Source: Fibrella aestuarina BUZ 2 (GTDB taxonomy: Bacteria; Bacteroidota; Bacteroidia; Cytophagales; Spirosomataceae). From it: a stretch of DNA of 64,000 nt. The stretch's first letter is position 1; each line of letters begins with the position of its first letter. The DNA is taken from assembly GCF_000331105.1 (NCBI RefSeq), contig NC_020054.1:2264813-2328812 (forward strand), written 5' to 3'. Of this stretch, positions 31,297 to 40,376 are shown one piece after another. Below the pieces are notes generated by a model that was not told the DNA's origin, made no database searches, and saw only the letters and a list, made by a program, of their open reading frames with translations. Made by a program: the position numbers and the translations under genes.

Positions 31297-31377
31297 GGAA
31301 TTCTGAATTGTCTCGTACGAATTGACGCGTGAAGTAACGTCCTGTTTGACAACACTAATAGCGTTATAAAAATTTTC

Positions 31378-31569
31378 TCACGCTTTGGGCCGCTTAACTA
31401 CCGCTAAGATGTGTGATGTGGTTGATCCGCTGTCGAACACGCCGACGCTCCTGGTTTCGATGGGAACGAGTGGTACCAACGCCCAGCCTTGCTTGCCGAG
31501 ATGGCTAAGCTTTCCCTGACAATTGCCCAACTCATCCATGCGAAACCCAAGCGACAGGTAGTCCCACAT
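31378..31569 (-). CDS. DUF4177-like small protein, 63 aa
   Basis: From the ATG at 31569 the protein starts WDYLSLGFRMDELGNCQGKL and continues with LGKQGWALVPLVPIET and ends VVKRPKA. This is the pattern of DUF4177 proteins (aromatic start, 'lg.eGWelv.v', 'vfKR' end). A longer frame to 31686 reads through the inverted repeat at 31584-31640 and is rejected. Lies between sucB and lpd. Function of the family unknown. Confidence 0.6.
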   Translation of the reverse strand: MWDYLSLGFRMDELGNCQGKLSHLGKQGWALVPLVPIETRSVGVFDSGSTTSHILAVVKRPKA

Positions 31570-31583
31570 AGCCCTAAAAAGGT

Positions 31584-31640
31584 AAGGTTCAATGGCCAGG
31601 GTCCAACGTGGGTGACGTTGAATCTTGGCCATTGAACCTT
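31584..31640. repeat. 15-bp inverted repeat between sucB and the DUF4177-like gene
   Basis: AAGGTTCAATGGCCA (31584-31598) and TGGCCATTGAACCTT (31626-31640) are exact complements with a 27-base loop. The same core word AAGGTTCAATGGCC makes the arms of the repeat at 42684-42766, so this is a dispersed repeat family. Confidence 0.85.
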
Positions 31641-31651
31641 GAACCGTTGGT

Positions 31652-33313
31652 TTAAACACCCAGCAAAATGCGGGTCGGATCTTCAAGCAGTTGCTTCACG
31701 CGCACCAGGAAGCTAACCGACTCTTTACCGTCGATGATGCGGTGGTCGTAGCTGAGGGCCACGTACATGATCGGCCGAACGACGATCTCGCCATTCACGA
31801 CGACAGCCCGCTCCACGATGTTGTGCATCCCCAGAATGGCCGATTGCGGCGCGTTGATGATCGGCGTCGACAGCATCGACCCGAAAATACCGCCGTTGGT
31901 GATCGTGAACGTACCGCCCTGCATCTGTTCGATGGTCAGTTTGTTATCACGGGCCAGACCCGCCAACCGGATGATCTCCTTCTCGATACCGTCAAACGAC
32001 AGTTGCTCGGCGTTCCGAATAACGGGCACCACCAGACCGCGCTCCGACGATACCGCAATTGAGATATCGCAAAAATCGTTGTACACCATCTGATCACCGT
32101 CGATCATGGCGTTTACGGCCGGGAACTCCTGCAACGCGATGCAGACCGCTTTCGTGAAGAACGACATGAACCCGAGGCCCACGGCGTGCTTCTCCTTGAA
32201 CTTGTCTTTGTACTTGGCGCGCAGATCCATGATCGGCTTCATATCGACCTCGTTGAAGGTCGTCAGCATGGCCGTTTCGTTTTTCACGGCCACCAGGCGG
32301 CGGGCAATCGTTTTCCGCAGCGAGGTCATTTTCTCGCGCCGCTGGGTACGTTGGCCGGTACGGTCCGGCGATCCGGGGGCGCTCGGAGCCTGCGGTGCGG
32401 GCGCCGGTGCGGCGGGCTTCTGCGCCGCGGGGGCAGGCTGAGCCGGAGCCGGTTGTGGCGCTGGCGCGGCGCTGGCTTTCTGGGCGTCTTCTTTCGTGAT
32501 CCGACCGCCAACGCCGGTACCGGCTACCTGCGCGGGCTCAACGCCTTTTTCGGCCAGAATTTTGGCGGCGGCAGGCGACGGGTAATTGGCGGCGTAGCTA
32601 CCGTTGCTGCTGCCGTTGGCAGCCTGAGGCTGTGCGGCCGGAGCGGCTGGTGCCGACGTACCTGACGGCTGCGCTGCACCCGTTGACGCGCTGGCTTCAA
32701 TGCGGGCGATGGTCGCGCCGATGGGCAGCGTCTGACCGGCTTCGGCAACGATACGCAACGTACCGGCGGCTTCGGCGGGCAATTCAAACGTGGCCTTGTC
32801 GGATTCCAACTCGCAGAGGGTTTCGTCCATCGACACGCTGTCGCCGTCTTTTTTGCTCCAGGCGGCAATGGTCACTTCGGTGATTGATTCACCAACGGCC
32901 GGAATTTTTACCTCGATCGTGCTGGCGGCCGTTGACGGCTGCGCTGGCGCAGCGGCGGGCTCGGCTACAGCCTGAACCGCCGGTTGCGGCTCGGGGGCTG
33001 GTTGAGCGGGTGTTGCGTCAGCCTTGGGCGCTTCGGCCTGGGGGGCGGCAGGGGCGGAGGCTGCGGGTGCAGCACCGGCAGCATCGATGGTGCAGATGGT
33101 CGCGCCAATGGGCAGCACGTCGCCGGCCTGCGCCATAATGTGTAGCACACCTTCGGCTTCGGCCGGTAATTCAAACGATGCTTTGTCGGAATCGAGCGTG
33201 CAAAGCACCTCATCGACCTTTACCGTATCACCCTCTTTCTTCAACCATTCACCCACCGTTACCTCCGTGATCGACTCACCTACAGCGGGCACTTTTACTT
33301 CAATAGCAGCCAT
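31652..33313 (-). CDS. sucB: 2-oxoglutarate dehydrogenase E2 (dihydrolipoyl succinyltransferase)
   Basis: A 553-aa acyltransferase that passes succinyl from lipoyl groups to CoA. Domains in order: lipoyl domain 1 (1-78, lipoylated Lys44 in DSDKASF), Ala/Pro linker, lipoyl domain 2 (130-207, Lys173 in ESDKATF), linker, E3/E1-binding domain (about 235-272, [16 protein letters not shown] and [13 protein letters not shown]), second Ala/Pro linker and catalytic domain (about 330-553) with His524 and Asp528 in DHRIIDG. Two lipoyl domains are more than the single one common in bacterial sucB. Next to sucA on the same strand, hence assigned as succinyltransferase rather than pyruvate E2. Confidence 0.93.
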   Translation of the reverse strand: MAAIEVKVPAVGESITEVTVGEWLKKEGDTVKVDEVLCTLDSDKASFELPAEAEGVLHIMAQAGDVLPIGATICTIDAAGAAPAASAPAAPQAEAPKADATPAQPAPEPQPAVQAVAEPAAAPAQPSTAASTIEVKIPAVGESITEVTIAAWSKKDGDSVSMDETLCELESDKATFELPAEAAGTLRIVAEAGQTLPIGATIARIEASASTGAAQPSGTSAPAAPAAQPQAANGSSNGSYAANYPSPAAAKILAEKGVEPAQVAGTGVGGRITKEDAQKASAAPAPQPAPAQPAPAAQKPAAPAPAPQAPSAPGSPDRTGQRTQRREKMTSLRKTIARRLVAVKNETAMLTTFNEVDMKPIMDLRAKYKDKFKEKHAVGLGFMSFFTKAVCIALQEFPAVNAMIDGDQMVYNDFCDISIAVSSERGLVVPVIRNAEQLSFDGIEKEIIRLAGLARDNKLTIEQMQGGTFTITNGGIFGSMLSTPIINAPQSAILGMHNIVERAVVVNGEIVVRPIMYVALSYDHRIIDGKESVSFLVRVKQLLEDPTRILLGV

Positions 33314-33330
33314 TTTATGTGTTTGGAAGG

Positions 33331-33483
33331 GTTTTCAGTGGTCCGTTCTCGGTTGCGTTTGGCTCACTGCCTGTAGCATGATGAAATCCTGTGTTCTCGT
33401 TGTAAGAAGCGAAACAACAAAATTCCTCCTGTAATGGGCAAGGGCAATGGGAAAAACACAACTGAAAACTGACCACCGAAAAC
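33331..33483. repeat. Imperfect 20-bp inverted repeat between sucA and sucB
   Basis: GTTTTCAGTGGTCCGTTCTC (33331-33350) pairs with GAAAACTGACCACCGAAAAC (33464-33483) at 17 of 20 positions, with 113 bases between. It fills most of the 183-base spacer. It resembles other intergenic inverted repeats in the window in placement but not in sequence. Confidence 0.6.
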
Positions 33484-33496
33484 GGAACAACTCGTT

Positions 33497-36262
33497 TTAT
33501 TCAAATGCTTTTGCGACTAACTCGTTCTGCTCCTGCGTGTGCACTTTGGCGAAGCCAGTAGCGGGCGACGACGCCGACTCACGACCGATGTAGCGGAGGT
33601 TGCGCTCCCGCATCCGGCGCAGCATAAACGACCAGTAGCCCATGTTTTCCGGTTCTTCCTGCACCCACACCAACTCAGGTTTCTTGTATTGGCTCAGGGC
33701 GGCGTCGAGTTGCTTCACCGGAATGGGATAGAGTTGCTCCATCCGAACGATGGCCACGTCGTCGCGCTTGTCGGCCTGTTGCTTATCGAGCAGATCGTAG
33801 TAGACCTTACCCGTGCAGAGCAGAACGCGCTTCACCTTCTTGGGGTCGGCGTAGGTATCGCCAATCACTTCGCGGAACGTACCTGAGGTCAGCTCGTCGA
33901 TCGACGAAATGGCCTGCGGATGACGCAGCAGCGATTTGGGCGACATGATCACCAGTGGCTTGCGGAACTCCCAGGCCAACTGCCGACGCATCGCGTGGAA
34001 AATGTTGGCCGGCGTGGTGATGTTGGCCACCACCATGTTGTTTTCGGCGCAAAGTTGCAGGTAACGTTCGGGGCGGGCGTTTGAGTGCTCCGGACCCTGG
34101 CCTTCATAGCCGTGGGGCAGCAACATGACCACGCCATTCTGAATGCCCCATTTCGATTCACCTGCCGCAATGAACTGATCGATCATTACCTGGGCGCCGT
34201 TAGCGAAGTCGCCAAACTGCGCTTCCCAGATCACCAGTGCGTGCGGCGCGGCCATCGAGTAGCCATATTCAAAACCCAGCACGCCGTATTCCGACAGCAG
34301 CGAGTTGTAAATCTGGATGGGTAACTGCCCGTCTTGAATGTGGTTGATGGGCGTGTAGAGCGTATTGTTGGTCGAATCGTGCAGCACGGCGTGGCGGTGC
34401 GAGAACGTACCCCGCTGCACGTCCTGTCCACTCAGGCGAACCACTTTGTTTTCGAGCAGAATCGAGCCGTAGGCCATTTGCTCCGCCACCGACCAGTTGA
34501 CCTGCTTCGTTTCGAAGATCATCTTCTTGCGGTCGGCCAGCAGTTTTTCAATCTGCTTCAGTGGCTTGAACCCTTCGGGCACCGTTACCAGCGCCTGCCC
34601 GATTTTCTCGACGGTTTCGGCCGAAATGCCGGTTTGCGGTGATTGGTCGAAGTCTTCGGTTTTGGCGTAACGCAGGGCCGCCCATTGCTGATCGAGGCGT
34701 AGCGGTTTGTAGGGCAAACCGGGCTTCTGCTTCACCATGTCGAGGCGATCCTGCAGGAGCTTTTTGAACTCCGCATCCATCCGGCTGGCGAGTTCGGCAT
34801 CCACGTCGCCGCGCTCAATCAGCAATTTGCTGTAGAGTTCGCGGGGGTTGTTATGCTTCTCGATCGCCGAGTACATCGTCGGCTGCGTGAACTTCGGTTC
34901 GTCTGACTCGTTGTGGCCATACCGACGGTAGCAGACCATGTCGATAAACACGTCGCGCTTGAACATCTCGCGGAATTCGACGGCCAGTTTAGCGCAGAAA
35001 ATCACCGCCTCCGGGTCGTCGCCGTTGACGTGGAAAATCGGCGCGTCGATGATCTTGGCTACATCAGAGCAGTAGATCGACGAACGGGCGTCATCAAAAT
35101 CGGTGGTGAAACCAACTTGGTTGTTGATCACAAAGTGCAACGTACCCCCGGTCTGGTAGCCGGGCAACTTGGCCATTTGCGTCACTTCATACACAATGCC
35201 CTGACCAGCCACGGCCGCGTCGCCGTGAATCAGGATAGGCATGATTTTGGCAAAATCGCCGGCATACTCTTCGTCGGCCTGCGCCCGCACGAACCCTTCA
35301 ACGACCGGGTTGACGGCCTCCAGGTGCGACGGGTTCGGGGCCAGCTTCACGCTGATCTCCTTGCCTGCGGGCGTCTTGGTCAGGCTCGAGTAGCCGAGGT
35401 GATATTTTACGTCGCCATCGCCGTGTACCTGCGAGGGTACGCTGCCTTCAAATCCATCGAAAATGGCTTCGTAGGATTTGCCCAAAATGTTGGTCAGCAC
35501 GTTGAGCCGACCCCGGTGGGCCATCCCGATCATCACTTCCTCAACGCCTAGATCGGCCGCGCGGCTGATAATGGCATCGAGGGCAGGGATGGTCGTTTCG
35601 CCACCTTCGAGCGAGAAACGCTTCTGCCCCAGGTACTTGGTGTGCAGGAAGTTCTCGAAAATGCTCGCTTCGTTCAGCTTTTCCAGAATCCGCTTTTTCT
35701 CGGCGGGCGTGGGGCTAAACGTCAACGCTTCTTTTTCGATCTTGTTCCGCAGCCAGTTCTTGACGTCGATTTCGCGGATATACATGTACTCGAAGCCAAT
35801 ACGGCCCGCGTAGATGGTTTCCAGCGATTCCATGATTTTACGCAGGGTGGCGGCGCCAATGCCGAGCAGTTTCCCGGCTTCAAAGGTGGTGTCCAGATCG
35901 GCCTCCGACAGCGCGTAGTCGGCCAGGCTCAGGCGGGGGTTACGGTCTTTGCGCTGACCAATCGGGTTGGTTTTCGCCAGGAGGTGCCCGCGCGACCGAT
36001 ACGCTTTGATCAGGCTGGCTACCGATACTTCTTTTTCACTGTGTTTGGCATCAACGGGTACGGTTTGGGCCGCCGAGGCCACGCCGTTTGTGCCATTACC
36101 ATTCCCGTTGGCGGCCTGTTCGCCATAGGCTAACGAGAACTCAAAGCCTTTAAAAAACTGCTGCCAACTGGTGTCGACCGAGGCGGGATCTTGCTTATAC
36201 GACTGGTACAACTGGTCGATATAAGCCGCATCGGAGTTGGCTACATATGAATACTGGTCCAT
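33497..36262 (-). CDS. sucA: 2-oxoglutarate dehydrogenase E1 component
   Basis: Thiamine diphosphate-dependent decarboxylase of the TCA cycle, 921 aa (family about 900-950). The N-terminal SYVANSDAAYIDQLYQSYKQ and WQQFFKGFEF are typical, as are ISRAADLGVEEVMIGMAHRG, HGDGDVKYHLG, LAPNPSHLEAVNPVVEGFVR, HGDAAVAGQGIVYE, VCYRRYGHNESDEP and MVMLLPHGYEGQGPEHSNAR-like segments along the chain. The start at 36262 (MDQYSYV) is preferred to the ATG at 36274. Heads the sucA-sucB-(DUF4177)-lpd cluster and has its own TAnnTTTG promoter. Confidence 0.97.
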   Translation of the reverse strand: MDQYSYVANSDAAYIDQLYQSYKQDPASVDTSWQQFFKGFEFSLAYGEQAANGNGNGTNGVASAAQTVPVDAKHSEKEVSVASLIKAYRSRGHLLAKTNPIGQRKDRNPRLSLADYALSEADLDTTFEAGKLLGIGAATLRKIMESLETIYAGRIGFEYMYIREIDVKNWLRNKIEKEALTFSPTPAEKKRILEKLNEASIFENFLHTKYLGQKRFSLEGGETTIPALDAIISRAADLGVEEVMIGMAHRGRLNVLTNILGKSYEAIFDGFEGSVPSQVHGDGDVKYHLGYSSLTKTPAGKEISVKLAPNPSHLEAVNPVVEGFVRAQADEEYAGDFAKIMPILIHGDAAVAGQGIVYEVTQMAKLPGYQTGGTLHFVINNQVGFTTDFDDARSSIYCSDVAKIIDAPIFHVNGDDPEAVIFCAKLAVEFREMFKRDVFIDMVCYRRYGHNESDEPKFTQPTMYSAIEKHNNPRELYSKLLIERGDVDAELASRMDAEFKKLLQDRLDMVKQKPGLPYKPLRLDQQWAALRYAKTEDFDQSPQTGISAETVEKIGQALVTVPEGFKPLKQIEKLLADRKKMIFETKQVNWSVAEQMAYGSILLENKVVRLSGQDVQRGTFSHRHAVLHDSTNNTLYTPINHIQDGQLPIQIYNSLLSEYGVLGFEYGYSMAAPHALVIWEAQFGDFANGAQVMIDQFIAAGESKWGIQNGVVMLLPHGYEGQGPEHSNARPERYLQLCAENNMVVANITTPANIFHAMRRQLAWEFRKPLVIMSPKSLLRHPQAISSIDELTSGTFREVIGDTYADPKKVKRVLLCTGKVYYDLLDKQQADKRDDVAIVRMEQLYPIPVKQLDAALSQYKKPELVWVQEEPENMGYWSFMLRRMRERNLRYIGRESASSPATGFAKVHTQEQNELVAKAFE

Positions 36263-36620
36263 GATTGGTTGCAACGCGCTGTTTAACCGACAAAGGTAAG
36301 GTAAAGCCTATGAATGGGTGGACACAACACTTGTTTTTATCCAACTTACGCCGGGCGTAGTGGCGTTTTTATGGATACAACCCTATTTAAGTGGAATTAG
36401 TTAGTAAGTGGCCCGCCGTTATGGGCGATTCCTGCAATGACCGCGCCGGGTTAAACGTTAACGGTTTTGAGGCAATCGGGTAACGCTGGTAACGCTTTCG
36501 CACTGAGCCGGTTTGTCAGGTTAACCTAGCCGTTAGGTAGATAAACTAAGCGAATAGTGCGGAATAGAAACGTTATTCTGGCCGAAATTTGGCGTACTTA
36601 GCCGCTGTTCGTCCGACTAT
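36263..36620. other. Spacer between sucA and a divergent lipoprotein gene
   Basis: About 360 bases with no gene. It carries the sucA -7 element near its left end and presumably a promoter for the plus-strand gene at 36621; no convincing element was found for the latter. No repeats or RNA gene seen. Confidence 0.4.
36291..36298 (-). promoter_or_regulatory. TACCTTTG -7 element of sucA
   Basis: Minus-strand TACCTTTG, an exact fit to the Bacteroidetes TAnnTTTG -7 consensus, 28 bases upstream of the sucA start. No clear TTG -33 element is visible. Confidence 0.5.
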
Positions 36621-36956
36621 ATGAAACAACTCTTCGCGCTGCTGTTGCTGCTTTACTCGACAACAGGCTGTGAGCCGTTCAACCTGGAACGCAAAAACTT
36701 TGCTGATTGCAAGGCACCCTCGGCCACGGTGGCCACCACGGTCAATCGGCTTCAGGTCAACGCCACGCTGACCAATCCCAACCAGGAGTTTCGTACAATC
36801 GAGTGGGATTTTGGCGATGGGCGCAGCCTGCCGCAGGTGGGTACCAAAGCCGCCTATCTCTACGACCGCCCCGGCACCTACACCGTACGCGCCAAACTCA
36901 CTACCGTGTGCAGCCAGACTACGACCGCGTCGCGTACGGTCAGCGTTACTGAATAA
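36621..36956 (+). CDS. PKD-domain lipoprotein, 111 aa
   Basis: Signal with lipobox Ser-Thr-Thr-Gly-Cys (Cys17), then a single PKD-type beta sandwich (VNATLTNPNQEFRTIEWDFG, DGRSLPQVGT, YLYDRPGTYTVRAKL) that fills the mature protein. The WDFGDG motif is the PKD hallmark. Lipid-anchored envelope protein, probably involved in protein or carbohydrate contacts at the surface. Confidence 0.8.
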   Translation: MKQLFALLLLLYSTTGCEPFNLERKNFADCKAPSATVATTVNRLQVNATLTNPNQEFRTIEWDFGDGRSLPQVGTKAAYLYDRPGTYTVRAKLTTVCSQTTTASRTVSVTE

Positions 36957-37025
36957 GGCGCTTGCCTGCCCCGAAACCGGCTGGCAACGTACCCACAACT
37001 CTATTCCCACGAATTGCTTCTTACT

Positions 37026-37886
37026 ATGCCATCATCCTTACTACACTCGGGCATGTTGCTAGTTGCCGGCTGGCTGATCGCGCTGGGCGCGTCGGCGCAG
37101 GGCCGGGTCAGCAATGTTCGCATGCGCGCGCTCAACCAGCAGTCGATCGAGGTGTTGTACGATCTGCGAAACAGCCAGCCCACCGATTCGGTCTATATGC
37201 GGCTGCAACGCCGGAACGGCAAACTGATCGTGCCCAGCCGGGCGTATGTCAGCGGCGACACGGGCATGCGCCAGACCGACGGGCGCGACCGGCGCATTGT
37301 CTGGAACCTGCGCCGCAACGGCTACACCCTGCGCGAAGAACTGCGGGCGCTGGTGTTTGTGAAGCAACTGGGCCTGCAGGGTAATCCTATAATCGCCGAT
37401 GTGCCTGAGAAGCGCTCGAAGGAATCACGCCGCCGCGCCGCCGAACCCGATACGGCGTCGGTCGCCACCCGCCCGTATCGCGGCCCCGGCTGGGCGTTGT
37501 TGTCGGCACTGGCGCCGGGAATTGGCAATATCTTTGTGCAGACGCCCCGGCCCAAGGTGGGGCTGCGGCCGCTGGTAACGGTAGCCGCCTATGGCCTGCT
37601 GATCTACGGCGCCGGGCAACAGGGCGAGGCCGCTCAGGCCTACGAAAACTACACTCTGTCGGGCAGCAACGACGTGGGTGAGCCTTTTTATCAGCAAGCC
37701 AACACCGCCCATCAGCGTTACTACATTGCCACACGGGCCGCCGCCGCGATCTGGGTAGCTGATATTGCGCTCACGGTACTGCGAGGGATCAAAAATCAGC
37801 GGCCCGACAAGCGTGGTCAGGCGGTGAGCGTCAATCTGTCGTATCAGGCCAACGTACCTGTTGCCGTTGTGCGTTATTCTTTTTAG
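37026..37886 (+). CDS. Exported membrane-associated protein, DUF5683-like, 286 aa
   Basis: A hydrophobic N-terminus (GMLLVAGWLIALGASAQ) ends in a plausible signal cleavage site. Residues about 30-120 form a beta-rich domain (NVRMRALNQQSIEVLYDLRN, RIVWNLRRNGYTL) seen in several Bacteroidetes envelope proteins. The C-terminal half has hydrophobic segments (GPGWALLSALAPGIGN, RPLVTVAAYGLLIYGAG, AAAIWVADIALTVL) with Tyr-rich loops in the manner of DUF5683. The start at 37026 is chosen over 37014. Function unknown; six bases from the next gene, likely co-transcribed. Confidence 0.6.
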   Translation: MPSSLLHSGMLLVAGWLIALGASAQGRVSNVRMRALNQQSIEVLYDLRNSQPTDSVYMRLQRRNGKLIVPSRAYVSGDTGMRQTDGRDRRIVWNLRRNGYTLREELRALVFVKQLGLQGNPIIADVPEKRSKESRRRAAEPDTASVATRPYRGPGWALLSALAPGIGNIFVQTPRPKVGLRPLVTVAAYGLLIYGAGQQGEAAQAYENYTLSGSNDVGEPFYQQANTAHQRYYIATRAAAAIWVADIALTVLRGIKNQRPDKRGQAVSVNLSYQANVPVAVVRYSF

Positions 37887-37891
37887 CCATC

Positions 37892-38824
37892 ATGCGTACG
37901 CTATTTTCTATAAGCTGCTTTTTGCTCACCACCGCTGTGGCCGTGGGGCAGAAAGCACCCATTGTTTCGTCGGCCAGCAACTGGGCTGTGCTGGTCATTA
38001 CACCTGCCGATACCGTTGCGAAAGCCGGTAACGAAGCCGTGGCATCCGGTAAAACGAAAGCCACTAAGGCCACCCGCAGCAAGGCCAAGGCCACCGCACC
38101 ATCGCCCGCCCCAGCCGTTACCAGTACGTCGCCTGAACCGACAAGGGTTGCTGAGGCACCTGCGCCCGAGAAAGCCCCCGCCGAACGTACCCCGGATCGG
38201 CTCCCGCTGCCCAAACCGTCTACGGCCCCCAAAGGCACGTCGCGGTCGTTTCTGGAAACGTTTGCCGACAACCATAATGGCTGGCTGACGGGCCGCCGCA
38301 ACGGGTTTGAACTCGAATTGGCCGACGATAACAGTTACTACATTCGGAGTCAGCGCCCCGTCGATAACGGGCAGAGTCTGGCGCGCCCCGGCCGCAGCTA
38401 CATCAAACTCCCCGACAACCTGAACCTCAACCGGGCCGACACCTTCACGGTATCGGTGGAAATGGTGATGCCACCGGGTATTGCGCCCGACGCGGGGCTG
38501 CTTATCGGCGTGAAAGACACGAGCAATTACTGTCAGTTTCGGCTGCTCGATAAAAACAAAGTGGCCCTATACACCCGCGTCAACGGCACATCGCAGGCGG
38601 GCTACATGGCGGGGAAACCCACGCTGGCCAAAGTACCCATCGATGTCAAACGCAACACGCTGACCATCCGCCGAACGGGCGATCAACTGCACTTCTACAT
38701 CAACGGTCGCGAGGTGGAAGACAGCCCCCATCCATACCGGCCCTTCAAAGGCAATGGTATCGGATTCATCAGCTACGCCAACGCCGTAAAATTCCAGTAC
38801 CTGACCGTGCAGTTAGGGAAGTAA
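37892..38824 (+). CDS. Exported LamG/3-keto-disaccharide-hydrolase-like protein, 310 aa
   Basis: Signal peptide (TLFSISCFLLTTAVAVGQ), a long Ala/Pro/Lys/Thr-rich linker (about 45-115), then a jelly-roll domain (about 120-310): FLETFADNHNGWLTGRRNGF, SYIKLPDNLNLNRADTFTVS, GLLIGVKDTSNYCQFRL, GDQLHFYINGREVEDSP, GNGIGFISYANAVKFQYLTV. The order matches concanavalin-like LamG/DUF1080 folds used in carbohydrate recognition. Catalytic residues cannot be assigned. Co-directional and close to the preceding gene. Confidence 0.7.
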   Translation: MRTLFSISCFLLTTAVAVGQKAPIVSSASNWAVLVITPADTVAKAGNEAVASGKTKATKATRSKAKATAPSPAPAVTSTSPEPTRVAEAPAPEKAPAERTPDRLPLPKPSTAPKGTSRSFLETFADNHNGWLTGRRNGFELELADDNSYYIRSQRPVDNGQSLARPGRSYIKLPDNLNLNRADTFTVSVEMVMPPGIAPDAGLLIGVKDTSNYCQFRLLDKNKVALYTRVNGTSQAGYMAGKPTLAKVPIDVKRNTLTIRRTGDQLHFYINGREVEDSPHPYRPFKGNGIGFISYANAVKFQYLTVQLGK

Positions 38825-38841
38825 GCGTATGCAACGCTTAC
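38821..38841. terminator. Hairpin between convergent genes
   Basis: GTAAGCGT (38821-38828) and ACGCTTAC (38834-38841) form a perfect eight-base stem with a five-base loop overlapping the plus-strand stop codon. There is no clear T-run, so terminator function is tentative. Confidence 0.4.
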
Positions 38842-38858
38842 CATCCAACGACCTATGG

Positions 38859-40097
38859 CTACTCCCTGATCCGGTCGCCGTTGCGGTCGATGTCGTAGCT
38901 GTTACCGTTGATGCTGACGCGTGCCCGCCCGTCGTTGTAGACCTCGATCGCGTCGTAAACGGGGAGGACCATCCAGCGGCCTTTGCGCCACAGGCCCCAC
39001 TGTCCATCTTTTTTGGCGGGCCGTTCGCCATACTGCCCTACGTCGTTCAGTAATTCGTCGTACGGTTGATCACGGGGCGATGTTGTTGCCCGCGCCGATT
39101 CGTTGGACCGGGCATCCGGCGACGCAGGGGGGGTAGTGGAGGTTGTACGGCGTTTTTTCTTCCGACGGCTGATGCCCTCAGTCGGCTGGGTACGTTCCGA
39201 ACGAGCTACCGTATCGACCTGATCCGTCGTCGTTTGATTGTCATTGGGTGACGATTTGCCGCTTTTAATCAGGAAAATGACAAAGCCAATGAGCCCGCCC
39301 GCAATGAGCAGGGCGAAAAGCATGTCGCGCAGGCCCGTGGAAGGCGCTGGCTTGGGGACGGTCGCTACCGGAGGGGGGGGCGTCGGTAAAGGAGTCGTAG
39401 GAGCGACCGTCGGTTGAGTGGGTTTGTTTTCCCACCAGACAAGGTGGCGCCAATCGGTCGACGTGAGTTTGTCGCGCAGGGTGGGGCCAGTTGGCTCGGT
39501 TTCCGACGCGTAGAAATTGTCGCGCAGGTAGGCCAGTACGGCTTCGGCCAGTTTGGCTTCGTCGTAATCGATGGTGCGAAACAGCGTGCGAATCACCGCG
39601 GCCGGGATATGCTCCTTGTAATCGTCTAAGCTGTGGCGCACCTTCTGGCGCATTGCCTCGGCCGCATCAGGCGCCGGGGGAATAGGGGGCGCCGGTGGCG
39701 GTATAGGCTGGGCTGGCGCAACGGGCTGAGCCGGTTGCGGCGTTGGCTCGGCATCGGGAAGCTGGGCCAGAATGCGCGGCACCCACTGCTCGGTCACAAA
39801 CGACCGCGATAGCCCTAATCGCTCGGCTTCGAGGGCAAAGCCGCCAATCTGCACGTCGGACAGCCGTTTTTGGGTGTCGACGGCGATTTTTCGGATGACG
39901 GCCTGCAACTCCAGAATCTTGCTGAACTGGGCATTGAGCGGACGGGCCACGTCGTCGACAAGCCGTAAAAAATCGGTGATACCCAATTCGCGTGCTTCGG
40001 TGGGCAGTCCGGTCCGGTTCCATTGCCAATCGGCGATGTTGCCTTCGTGTAAAACCAGTTCGTTCTTGATGCGTTCGCGTAATTCGTCCAGCGACAT
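38859..40097 (-). CDS. Membrane protein with C-terminal WG repeat, 412 aa
   Basis: Start at 40097 (MSLDELRERIKNELVLHEGN), since the longer frame to 40199 has no sensible N-terminus. The cytoplasmic N-terminal half is helical and repeats effector-like modules; two Pro-rich linkers follow; a transmembrane helix (MLFALLIAGGLIGFVIFLI) lies near residue 265-285; the C-terminus has a WG-repeat unit (GQWGLWRKGRWMVLPVYDAI) followed by NDGRARVSINGNSYDIDRNG. WG repeats are probably protein-interaction elements. Convergent with the LamG-like gene. Function unknown. Confidence 0.65.
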   Translation of the reverse strand: MSLDELRERIKNELVLHEGNIADWQWNRTGLPTEARELGITDFLRLVDDVARPLNAQFSKILELQAVIRKIAVDTQKRLSDVQIGGFALEAERLGLSRSFVTEQWVPRILAQLPDAEPTPQPAQPVAPAQPIPPPAPPIPPAPDAAEAMRQKVRHSLDDYKEHIPAAVIRTLFRTIDYDEAKLAEAVLAYLRDNFYASETEPTGPTLRDKLTSTDWRHLVWWENKPTQPTVAPTTPLPTPPPPVATVPKPAPSTGLRDMLFALLIAGGLIGFVIFLIKSGKSSPNDNQTTTDQVDTVARSERTQPTEGISRRKKKRRTTSTTPPASPDARSNESARATTSPRDQPYDELLNDVGQYGERPAKKDGQWGLWRKGRWMVLPVYDAIEVYNDGRARVSINGNSYDIDRNGDRIRE

Positions 40098-40376
40098 AGG
40101 TATAATGGGGCCGTCAAGCGGAGGCAATCGGGTCGCCTGGCCGTTTGGGTACGAAGGTAACGCGCAATCGGGCGTTTTGCCGTGAATCGAAGGCCGCATT
40201 GCGCGAGAATGTGCCTATTTGGCTGGAAAACAGCGCTGGGTACAAGTACGGTTAATCGGACCCGCAACGAATAGGTTGTACCTGCGGGAATTCGATTAGT
40301 TAGTAGACGGTAGCAGCGATCAGGAACCGATTGCTGGAGGTGATAGTTAACTCGGTTGACGATTTATACGCACTGC

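Noticed and set aside
31570..31686. N-terminal extension of the DUF4177-like gene
   Set aside because: Those codons read through the 31584-31640 inverted repeat and into the end of sucB; the DUF pattern begins at the later ATG.
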